Program-made: the position numbers and the translations under genes
From: an uncultured Verrucomicrobia subdivision 3 bacterium
Lineage (GTDB): Bacteria; Verrucomicrobiota; Verrucomicrobiia; Limisphaerales; UBA11358
Length of the DNA: 64,000 nt
Direction of reading: 5' to 3'
NCBI GenBank assembly: GCA_903895255.1
Contig: CAITTG010000040.1
Coordinates: 1-64,000, forward strand
In this document: positions 18,380 to 26,800 of the stretch, one piece after another
How positions within the stretch are numbered: position 1 is the stretch's first letter
Layout of the letters: each line of letters opens with the position of its first letter
The notes under the pieces: generated by a model
Databases searched by the model: none
What the model saw: the letters and a program-made list of their open reading frames with translations, nothing else
Told to the model about the DNA's origin: nothing

Positions 18380-18385
18380 AGATTA
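18380..18385 (-). promoter_or_regulatory. Putative -10 hexamer of the malectin gene
   Basis: TAATCT on the minus strand, 23 nt after palindrome A and 44 nt before the start codon. A TGGCTTTG run precedes it, as at the other three sites. Confidence 0.4.
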
Positions 18386-18408
18386 ATGACAAAGCCACGG
18401 TCAGCGCC

Positions 18409-18426
18409 ATAGGTCAAATGTCGTAT
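18409..18426 (-). promoter_or_regulatory. Palindromic operator, site A (malectin gene)
   Basis: ATAGGTCAAATGTCGTAT on the plus strand, one mismatch from full dyad symmetry in each arm. It belongs to a four-member family (sites A-D) and lies 74-91 nt upstream of the malectin lipoprotein start. Probable target of the NarL-type regulator encoded next door; this is inferred from position and symmetry. Confidence 0.65.
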
Positions 18427-18428
18427 TG

Positions 18429-19091
18429 TCAGGGGCGGGCGCCGGAAGGCCGGAGATTCTGGCCGGGTTGGGAGCGGAGGTATTTGGCGGCGGCTTCGGT
18501 GCGGCAGCGCACATGCAATTTTTCATAAATATGCATGAGGTGGGTGCGGACCGTGGCGAAGCTGATTTTCAGGCGGTCGGCAATTTCTTTGTTGGCCAGG
18601 CCCTCGGAGAGCAAGGCCAGGATTTCCAGCTCGCGGGCTGAAAGTTGCTCGGTGCCGGAAGGCGCGACCGGTTCCTCGCGGAAGGACCGGACCACCATGC
18701 GCGCGATCTCGCTGGTCATGGGCGCACCGCCGGAGCGGACCTCGGCAATGGCGTCGAGAATTTCCTGTTCATCGGCGCGTTTGAGGACATAACCGCAGGC
18801 CCCGGCCTTGAGGGCCTGGAAAATCATTTTGATGTCCTTGTAAACCGTGAGCATGATCACCTGCAACTCGGGCATGACCTCCCGCAAGCGGGCGGTGCAG
18901 ACGATGCCGGAATCGCCGGGCAAGTGAATATCCATCAGCACGACATCGGGATGCTGGGCGGGAAGTTTGACCAGGGCCTCCTCGGCGGAGCCAAAGGTGC
19001 CGACACATTTGAGCCCGGGCGTGCCACCGACCAGCTCCGCGAGATACTGGCGGAGGGTGGCGTTGTCTTCCACAATGGCGACTTTGGTCAT
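18429..19091 (-). CDS. NarL/LuxR-type response regulator
   Basis: Protein of 220 aa from MTKVAIVEDNATLRQ; a longer upstream frame exists but this start gives the standard receiver N-terminus. The receiver domain is at about 1-120, with acceptor Asp54 in VVLMDIHLPGDSG, Thr in MLTVYKD and Lys in VLKRAD. A LuxR-type helix-turn-helix lies at about 150-212 (LSARELEILALLSEGLANKE, IADRLKISFATVRTHLMHIY). Phosphorylated NarL-type regulators bind short inverted repeats as dimers. It pairs with the kinase gene 127 bp upstream, and palindrome B lies between the two genes, suggesting its own autoregulated promoter. Confidence 0.93.
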   Translation of the reverse strand: MTKVAIVEDNATLRQYLAELVGGTPGLKCVGTFGSAEEALVKLPAQHPDVVLMDIHLPGDSGIVCTARLREVMPELQVIMLTVYKDIKMIFQALKAGACGYVLKRADEQEILDAIAEVRSGGAPMTSEIARMVVRSFREEPVAPSGTEQLSARELEILALLSEGLANKEIADRLKISFATVRTHLMHIYEKLHVRCRTEAAAKYLRSQPGQNLRPSGARP

Positions 19092-19176
19092 TCGTTCGCT
19101 AAGATTGCTCGTGAAGACTTGAGCGGGCGGGGCCATTTGACCAGCATAAAATTTAGGCGGAGGCATGATTAGGCAA

Positions 19177-19182
19177 ACCCTA
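19177..19182 (-). promoter_or_regulatory. Putative -10 hexamer of the response regulator gene
   Basis: TAGGGT on the minus strand, 22 nt after palindrome B and about 85 nt before the response regulator start. Confidence 0.35.
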
Positions 19183-19204
19183 CGCGCAAACGCACGGGAG
19201 GCCA

Positions 19205-19222
19205 ATAGGACATATGTCCTAT
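19205..19222 (-). promoter_or_regulatory. Palindromic operator, site B (response regulator)
   Basis: ATAGGACATATGTCCTAT, a perfect 18-bp palindrome that overlaps the last codons of the kinase gene and lies 114 nt upstream of the response regulator start. It shares its half-site pattern with sites A, C and D. Confidence 0.7.
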
Positions 19223-22200
19223 GCCGATCCGGCTTGCGCGGGGAGGATCGCGGCGGGCAAGGGCAAAAGAATGGTCACGGCGGTGCCCTGGCCGGGCAGC
19301 GAGGACACCTCGAAACGGCCGCCCATTTGCGCCAGCCGGGCGGGCAGGTTTTTGAGACCATGGCCTTCGCTCAAGCGGGGCTCAAAGCCGCAGCCGTTGT
19401 CGGTGATGACAATTTGCAGGCCGGACGAGACCACCGCCAGTTGAAATTCCACCTCGGAGGCATGGGCATGCCGGACGATATTGTGCAGGGTTTCCTTGAT
19501 GGCCAGGAATAAATCATGACGCACCCGGCCATCCAGCGTGGCCGCGGGCAGTTCGACCGGGATGCGAAAGCGGCAGGAAATATCGGCACTGGCCAGGTAG
19601 TCACCGGCGTAGCCACTCAAATAATCGGCGAGGGATTGCAGGGAATTTTCCTCCGGATCCACGGCCCAGACGATGACATCCAACGCGCCAATCAAGGCCC
19701 GGGCTTTGAGGCCGATGTCGCGGAACAGACCGGGGGATCGCTCCTCGGGCCCGGCGGGTGGCCGGGCACCACGACTGGCGAGCACGCCAATTTCCGTAAG
19801 ACTGGAGCCCAGGTCATCGTGGAGATCCCGGGCGATGCGGGCGCGCTCGGCCTCGACAGCGCGCTGCCGCTCGGCGGTTTCACGCTCCCGGATTTCCCGG
19901 TGGAGGAGCCGGGTGCGCTGCTCCACCTGCCGCCGCAACTGGGTGATCCACAAGGAGGCCAGCAACAAGGTGAAGAGAAGCACCCCGACGAGTCCGAGCA
20001 TGCGCGGGAGCGTCCACCAGGAGGGCTGGCTTAACAGGACAATGTCCGCCGGGCTGGCGACCAGCAATTCAAACGCATCCAATTCACGGCCATTGGAGCG
20101 GCTGCGCAACTGCCCCACGCACACCCCGGTAAGCGCCAGCCGGCTGCCGGCGCGCCAGTCGGGAATATTTTGGCCGGCCAGGTTGAGCCGGGCCAGAAAC
20201 AGGGCGGTGCCGGACTGCATCTCCAGCACCAGGGAAGCAGCCTCGGTATGCGCGCCCAAGACTTTGCCGGTCAGCCGCACCCGGGCGGCATCATTGCTGG
20301 ACCGCAACACCTCCGCCTCGGCCAGCACCGGGGCGGGCGGCAGGGGAGCCTGGCCCGTTTTGCGGAGGACGGCTTCGCGCAGGACGGGTGAGAGGGTGCT
20401 GATTTCCGGATAGCCCACCGCCTCGACCAGATCGCCGGGCTGTAATGCCACAGTGGCCGCGGGGAAAATGCGCAAACCGGCTTTGCCATCCATGAGAAAC
20501 ACCTGGTGAGCGTCGGCGTAAGTGATCTGGCCAAGGACTTTAAAACGAGGAAAGGCGGCGCCCCGGACGTCGAAGTGGAGGAGCTCCCGCACCGTTTTGA
20601 CGGGCACCGCAAAGTCGTCCGGGGAGGCTGGGCTGTCCACATTAATGGCGGGATTTTGCAGGCGAAACTGGCCGGGGCGAACCTCATGCGTATCGGCCTG
20701 CCAGCCGGCAAACAAAGTGCCACGAAGGCGGACATGACTGTTGAGGTAGGGTCGCAGGGAGCGTTCGTTTTGCTGATCGAGCCAAATCTCCAGGCTGCCC
20801 TCGGGCAGTAACAAGGTGAGGTGATTGGTGACCACGGCGGTGACGACGCCCTCAATTTCCACCCATTGCACATCCAGGCTGCCATTAATCAATTGGTTCC
20901 ACGTGGGCTGGACCGGTTCGGGCAGCCGCCCCACCCCTAAAAAGCGCAGGGATTCCGCCACCAGCACCGGGGCAAAATCGCCGGGCACCGTATGCCCGGT
21001 CACCTCCCACAATTCTCCGTTGGCGGGATAAGGGTCATTGGTAATGGCAGCACTGTTCACAAAGAGTCCACGGGTGTCATCCTGCAGGGAAAAGGAATGA
21101 TAGTAATGCGGGGCGGCACTGGTTACCACGCCACGAATGCGGACCGGAAGGTGGCGCTCCGCCTCCTCCCGACTCAGGCGCTGGACGGATTCCGCCGAGG
21201 CAAGCACAGGCTGCACAAAATCCGCCATCAAACCATCATTCAGTATTTGCACCTCCCGGGTGTCGGTGACCACCAACCGCCCGAGCACCCGCTGGCCATC
21301 CAGGGTTAAAATACGCCGCCCCAATCCCGCCAGGCGGATGCGCCGGTGCAACATGCCGGCTGGGTCCACGCCGGCACCATCCACCAAGTGAACCGCCAAA
21401 TTACCGGTGGTGGTTTGCAATTCCAACTGCCAACCGTGACCGGATCCGGTGATGAAACTGACCCGGCCTTCGACACTGACCCACCGACCTTTTTTGGCAT
21501 CCGGCAGCGCCAGGCCAGCCACCGCCGCAAACGGCGCCGGTGGCGCCCCGTGGGACTGGACTTGAACCCGGGGTCCGACGGGGTCGAGAAACAGCATGGC
21601 CCCGTCGTCTGAAAACAGGTGAAACTGATAGTGGCCTGCCTGCGGCGCAAAAAAATATCCGGTAAAACAGAGGCCGACATACTCGGGCTGGGTGCAAAAG
21701 TCACGGTTGATCGCCGTGACCACGCCGGTTTTCACCGCCGGGAGCCAGTAAAAATCTGGAAGTTGATCCCAATATCCCTCGTAACAAGCCACTTGCAGGC
21801 CCGGGGAAAAAGCGTTGGTGGCGGCGGCACCGGCGGCAGGCGAACACCACAAATTAGTGACGGAAACCGGCTGCAACGGCATGCGGGGGCCCGCGCAGGA
21901 TACTTGCAAGTCCGACCCCAGAACGCCATTAAACCACTCCAGCCGCAAAGCGTGGAATCCGGCGGAAAGATCCAGCCCGCCAGCGGCCGCGCAGGGCGCA
22001 TGCAGCCCGTCGTTGTCCACCACGGGGACGGCGGAAATTTCGACGCCCTCGGGCCGGGAGCGGAACAGGCAGGCGGCGGACGTCAGGCGAATCCGGTCGC
22101 CGGGTCGCAGTGGCGGGGCGGCGCCGCCCAATGCGAGTAATTGCACGCCAGTGGCATCCTGAAGGATCACCGCACCGATCTCCGGGCGGCTGGCGGCGCA

Positions 22201-22425
22201 GACCGTGGCGTCCAAGTCAAGCCCGGCCACGACCCGGCCGCCTTGGGTGAGGTCTTGTAATTGGCACAGGTTGGTCACCATTATCGGCGCGGGATCGGCG
22301 GCGGCGGCTTGGGGGATCGCAGGTAACGTTGCCAGGCAGAGGAGCGGGAGGAGCCCCCAGACGGCCGGCCAACGCCGCCACCCGCGCGGCAAAATACAAC
22401 TGGGCCTGGTTGCTGGAGACGTCAC
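19219..22425 (-). CDS. Sensor histidine kinase (NarX type) with large PA14-containing sensor
   Basis: Protein of 1068 aa. A signal peptide (about 1-42) precedes roughly 760 extracytoplasmic residues, one membrane helix near 800-825 (LGLVGVLLFTLLLASLWI), a coiled coil and the kinase core. Phosphoacceptor His869 lies in RIARDLHDDLGSSLTEIGVL, the HisKA_3 pattern. The ATPase motifs are IKETLHNIVRHAHA (N box), ITDNGCGFEP and GHGLKNLPARL. The sensor includes a PA14-like stretch near 245-285 (YFFAPQAGHYQFHLFSDDGA), a fold found in carbohydrate-binding and adhesion proteins. Several beta-rich repeats follow that look OB-fold-like (VRIRGVVTSAAPHYYHSFSL, VEIEGVVTAVVTNHLTLLLP). It most likely senses a polysaccharide or surface cue and phosphorylates the adjacent regulator. 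Confidence 0.9.
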   Translation of the reverse strand: MTSPATRPSCILPRGWRRWPAVWGLLPLLCLATLPAIPQAAAADPAPIMVTNLCQLQDLTQGGRVVAGLDLDATVCAASRPEIGAVILQDATGVQLLALGGAAPPLRPGDRIRLTSAACLFRSRPEGVEISAVPVVDNDGLHAPCAAAGGLDLSAGFHALRLEWFNGVLGSDLQVSCAGPRMPLQPVSVTNLWCSPAAGAAATNAFSPGLQVACYEGYWDQLPDFYWLPAVKTGVVTAINRDFCTQPEYVGLCFTGYFFAPQAGHYQFHLFSDDGAMLFLDPVGPRVQVQSHGAPPAPFAAVAGLALPDAKKGRWVSVEGRVSFITGSGHGWQLELQTTTGNLAVHLVDGAGVDPAGMLHRRIRLAGLGRRILTLDGQRVLGRLVVTDTREVQILNDGLMADFVQPVLASAESVQRLSREEAERHLPVRIRGVVTSAAPHYYHSFSLQDDTRGLFVNSAAITNDPYPANGELWEVTGHTVPGDFAPVLVAESLRFLGVGRLPEPVQPTWNQLINGSLDVQWVEIEGVVTAVVTNHLTLLLPEGSLEIWLDQQNERSLRPYLNSHVRLRGTLFAGWQADTHEVRPGQFRLQNPAINVDSPASPDDFAVPVKTVRELLHFDVRGAAFPRFKVLGQITYADAHQVFLMDGKAGLRIFPAATVALQPGDLVEAVGYPEISTLSPVLREAVLRKTGQAPLPPAPVLAEAEVLRSSNDAARVRLTGKVLGAHTEAASLVLEMQSGTALFLARLNLAGQNIPDWRAGSRLALTGVCVGQLRSRSNGRELDAFELLVASPADIVLLSQPSWWTLPRMLGLVGVLLFTLLLASLWITQLRRQVEQRTRLLHREIRERETAERQRAVEAERARIARDLHDDLGSSLTEIGVLASRGARPPAGPEERSPGLFRDIGLKARALIGALDVIVWAVDPEENSLQSLADYLSGYAGDYLASADISCRFRIPVELPAATLDGRVRHDLFLAIKETLHNIVRHAHASEVEFQLAVVSSGLQIVITDNGCGFEPRLSEGHGLKNLPARLAQMGGRFEVSSLPGQGTAVTILLPLPAAILPAQAGSA

Positions 22426-22668
22426 CGGAACATCGTAATGCAGACCAAATCACTGGTGCAACTGTTGATATGGGCGCCGCCACCCGCTGGGCGCAACCTG
22501 CTGCCCCCACACTTGGGAAGGCTGGTGCCAAAGGAAAAATTGCCATCGAATGGGACTGCGCGGACTGGCGTGCTCGCCGGAGACAGGCTGGAGGACTGTC
22601 CCACCGTGCGGCCACCCGCGCGGCGTGGGCAGTGCCCCAGGCTGCGCCGCCACCCGCTGCCGGAGCCG
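22426..22668. other. Intergenic region between the kinase and prepilin-like genes
   Basis: GC-rich and without a credible gene. The sequence GCGCCGCCACCCGCTG occurs twice (near 22475 and 22644), and a related CCACCCGCGCGGC also occurs twice, in and just before the kinase gene and near 22611. These short repeats could form alternative stems. No regulatory function can be assigned. Confidence 0.35.
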
Positions 22669-23571
22669 CTATTTCGGGGCGGTGCCGTGGGAGACCAGCC
22701 AGTAAATGTCCGTGAATCCCGAATTCAGGTCCTGGCCGGCGTTGCCGGAAGAATTGATCGTGCTGAACTGTTGGTTGCCAAAGAGTTTGGCAAAATTGGA
22801 GGACAACCACTTATGGATTTCGGCGTGGCCATCGGCCATGCCAAATGAACTGCACTGGTTGTGATAGACGGCCGGCACGTTGCGCACCTCCAGCGAAGTG
22901 GTGCTTCCCGTGGGATTGAAGCCGGTGGGATCCAGCAAAAACCACCCGTCATCAATACTGGTGGCCTGCTCATCCAGAAAGACAAAAGCATTGGAGGGGG
23001 AGATTTTCTTGAAATCCGAGCTCTTGCGAAAAATTTCGTAGTTGGCGACATCGCTGTCGATGTTGTAATTGTTGCCGGCATCCGTATATCCCACCAGGCA
23101 GTTCATGGAGCAGGAGCGCACCCGCGGACCATAGACGGGATCGCTGGTTTTGTCACCCGGACACTTGTAAACCCCGGCGTTCTTCAGATAGAAACCAATG
23201 GAGCCATACTGCTGGTAATTGGGGGAGACCAGATAGGCGGTGTTGGTGTTGTCGGTGGTGCTGCTGGGCGCGTACTGCAACCAGCCGGCCACCCAGGCGC
23301 CCGAGATCCCGCCGGGCAAGCCGACATCATCGCTCGCGGAACCAGCGGGATTTAACGGAACATGATCGGCGTAATCCCCCGCGTACATGAGCCAGGCCAG
23401 ATTCAACTGCTTCATGTTGTTGATGCACACAATGCCCTGGGCCTTGGCTTTGGAGCGGGCGAGCGCCGGCAGCAGCATGGCGGCCAAAATGGCAATAATG
23501 GCAATCACCACGAGCAGTTCGATGAGCGTAAAAGCGCGGACGCGTTTCGGGCAAAGGCTGAGAGTTTTCAT
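22669..23571 (-). CDS. Prepilin-type N-terminal methylation protein (H-x9-DG type)
   Basis: Protein of 300 aa with a type IV prepilin/pseudopilin N-terminus ([20 protein letters not shown]), where cleavage would precede the Phe and Glu+5 is present. The body begins with the common [20 protein letters not shown] and ends in an H-x9-DG-like box ([20 protein letters not shown]). Such proteins are hugely expanded in Planctomycetes and Verrucomicrobiota. They are thought to be pseudopilin-like surface or secretion components, but their function is unproven. It follows the kinase on the same strand and precedes the giant surface proteins. No copy of palindromes A-D is found upstream of it. Confidence 0.88.
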   Translation of the reverse strand: MKTLSLCPKRVRAFTLIELLVVIAIIAILAAMLLPALARSKAKAQGIVCINNMKQLNLAWLMYAGDYADHVPLNPAGSASDDVGLPGGISGAWVAGWLQYAPSSTTDNTNTAYLVSPNYQQYGSIGFYLKNAGVYKCPGDKTSDPVYGPRVRSCSMNCLVGYTDAGNNYNIDSDVANYEIFRKSSDFKKISPSNAFVFLDEQATSIDDGWFLLDPTGFNPTGSTTSLEVRNVPAVYHNQCSSFGMADGHAEIHKWLSSNFAKLFGNQQFSTINSSGNAGQDLNSGFTDIYWLVSHGTAPK

Positions 23572-23802
23572 AGTAGTGCGGGGTTGGGAAAGAGCTTCCT
23601 TAGAGAGTTGAAAGGTGTCAAGTTTTTAAAAATAGCGGCGACAGGGATGCATTACAGGCTGATCAAGGCATCACAACTCAAAGCCATCAAGGTTGCCATA
23701 TGATGAATGGCCGATGGGGCCGCCATGGTCGCGTTTGGGGGATGGCCATAAAATAGGGCGGGCGGTCCGGAGACCGCCCGCCCGGGAGGGATCTGTCAGC
23801 GG
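23572..23802. other. Spacer upstream of the prepilin-like gene
   Basis: 230 bp without a gene. The promoter of the prepilin-like gene must lie here (an AT-rich stretch near 23615-23635). The terminator of the 1619-aa protein is at 23756-23783. Confidence 0.45.
23756..23783 (-). terminator. Terminator of the 1619-aa surface protein gene
   Basis: Perfect 12-bp stem (GGGCGGGCGGTC, loop CGGA, GACCGCCCGCCC). On the minus strand it is followed by the T-rich TATTTTATGG. It is nearly identical in sequence to the terminator of the 2478-aa gene. Confidence 0.8.
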
Positions 23803-26800
23803 TCAAGGATGACGCAAGCGATAGAACACATTGGTCACCCCGGGTTGGATGGCAGCGCTGTAACTGGTGGCGGCCGCAGTACCGGGAACGTCAAACCAGT
23901 CGGCGGCCACGCTAAGGTTTAGGGCATTGGACTGAACGATCCAGCCCAGATAGCTGGCCGGCCAGCTCAAGTTCAGCGTGCTGCCGGTGACGGAGAACGT
24001 GATGTTCGTCGGAGTGCTGGGGATGGTCTGCACCACGGTGGCGACGCCCGTGGCGGGATTGAAGGTCCAGCCCAAGCCCGCGCCCGGGGAACCGGCGATG
24101 GTGGCGAAGCTGCCGCTCTGGCTGCCGAAGCTGAACAACTTGAAGGCGGAGCCGGCCGTCAACGGAACGGTGCCGCTGGGATTGAGTTGCAGCGTGCCAC
24201 CATAGGTCAGGGCTCCGGTGACGTTAATCACGTCATTGCTGGGAGAACCGGTGTCAATGCTAACATCAGCCACCACGGTGCTGCCCGCTTGCAAGGTCAC
24301 ATTATTGCTGACGTTGAAGTATTGGATGTTGTTCAGGCCGCCGGGGGTGAGGGTGGTGCCGGAGGTGGCCACCACACTGCCGTTGACGTAGGAACCATTG
24401 TCCCCGCGGAAGGTCTGGTTGTTGAGCAGGGTGAGCGTGCCATCCACGCGACCACTGACATCCAAGCCACCGGGATAGGCCTGACCTGCCTGGGTGCCTT
24501 GCAACTGAATGCCGGAGGAATTAGTGATGGAACCGTAGCCGACGAGATGGAGGATGGAGCCGGGGGCGGCGTTACAATCCTGGACATAGGTGCTGCCCGT
24601 GTAGGTATTCGGCGCGGCAAAGGTGACCGGGGAGTTGTAACTGATGGTAATGCCCGCCGGGCCACTGAGCACGTTGCTGAAGGTAATGGCGTTGAAGTAA
24701 TTGGCATTGATGGTCACCGTGCCACCAACGAGCGTCACCGGGGTGGCGAGCACACTGCCGCCGCCGTAGCAATAAATGGTGGCGTTATTGCTGGCGATGA
24801 TCTGCTTCTTGAACGGTGCGGTGGCGGTGCCTAGGGCGAACCCGGCCCCGCTGCCGATGAAGATGGTCTTGGTCGGGTCGCCAAAGCCATTGGTGTTGGA
24901 GGATTCATAGCTGACAACCCCCTGCAGAATGTTGATGTTGCCGAAGTTGGTGCTGACCACTGTATTGTAACGCACGCGGAACTGGCCGGGACCCACTTTG
25001 GTGAGGGTGTAGGCGCCACTTTGCGACGAAAGCTGCGGCGCGGCCCCATGGCGGACGTTAACATCGCCCAGCCCACCAACCGTGGCATTGCCCGTGAGGG
25101 TCACGTAACCGGCGTCGGCATTATCATTATTGCTGGTGTTGTTGTTGACCAGCGCGCCGTTGCCGTTCACACCGGCCCCGACGATATAAACATTGTAGCC
25201 GTCCGGGCCGTAGGATTGATAGTTGGGGGCTTGAACGCCATTGACATCCAGCGTGCCACCGCTGGCGACGGTGACGACCCCGAGGTTGTCATTCAGCGCA
25301 CCGCCGGGATAGGGATAGGCGTAGTTCAGGTCCGCCAGTTTAATGGTGCCCTGATTGATATAAGTGCCACCGGTGAACACGTTGTTGGAGTTGGCCACGG
25401 TGAGCGTGCCGGGACCGGTCTTGATGAGCGAGGCGGTGCCACTAATGCCAGCGGTGCCGCCAAAAAAGTAGTTGCTCGTGGTATTGACGGTAATGCCGCC
25501 GGGCGCGATGGTGGCCGGAATGTTCACGACGTAATTCGTGGTGGTGTCGTTGAAGTTGACGGCATCCCCATCCGCATAAGTCGAAGCGGTATTATTAAAG
25601 GGTTCAAGCCAGTTGGCCGTGGAGAAATCCCAATAGGAGGAATTGGTGCCGGTCCAGACCAGCCCGGTGGCGGTGACCAATAGATCAATGGAATTATTGG
25701 CGGTGTTATTAACCAGCGTGGCGGCCACATTGTTGGGCAGCGGTCCCAGATTGAGATAATCAAACCCATTGCCACCGATCGTGCCCGAATACTGGATCAA
25801 CGGGAACTGGCCAATCTGATAGCCGGCCGTGGGGGGAATAATGGTGCCGTTGTTAATCACGAGATTCGTCGCATAAACCAAGGGGGTGGTCGTGGAGAGC
25901 GAGGAAATCCGGGTGAAGGCCAGGTTGCCGGCACCAGCCGTGATCGCGTCCAGGGTGAGGCTGGAAACTGAGAAGGTGGGATGACCGGACGCCAGGGCCA
26001 CATCCAGGGTGCCATTGTCCACAATATCGTAAGGACCGGATGCCTGACTGGCCGAGTTGACGAGGAGTTGCACCAGGTTGCTGACCATGGTCGAGCCGGT
26101 GTAAGTGTTGTTACCGGCGAACACGACGGAGTTGCCGCCCCGGTAACCGTCAATGTTATTGGCGGTGCCGCCGGCGACGATCACGTTGTTGGTGCCGCTG
26201 ACGACGCCATTGACCGTGATCTTGCCGTAGGTGGGAACATTATTCGGAGCCCCGCCAAAGGTATTGGCGCTGTGAAAGGTCAGCGGCCCGTTCAAAGTGA
26301 TGTTGCCATTGTAAGTATCATAATCGACATGGCCGTAATAGGCACCCTGGTTGTCATTAATCTGACCACCATTAATGGGATCGCTGACGATGACCGGGTT
26401 GGCAAAAGTCAAGCCGGTCCAGTTGGCCGGGTTCCAAGTGTCAATCCAGCCGCCGTTGGTCAGGACGATCGGCGTGGAGAGTCCGCCCGCACTGGGACTG
26501 TTCACAAACACGTAGCCACCGCCGGCCACGACAAAACTGGAACAAGCGCTGACAGCCGGCTGAAAGAGGTAGACCGTGTTGCCGCCCACCTTGGTCAGCA
26601 CGTGATTATTACCAGCGATGCCCAGACCGGTTTTGCCGATCTGGAAAGTGGAGCCCGCACCCCCGATGGAGGTGTCCCCAGTCAGATAGATGTAATTTAC
26701 GCCAATGTCGTTATAGCCCAGGTTCATGTAGCCACTGGAGCTGTAGAGGGCGCTGTAACCGTTGGTGTTGCCATTGCCAGCAATTTTGATGGCGTTGGTG

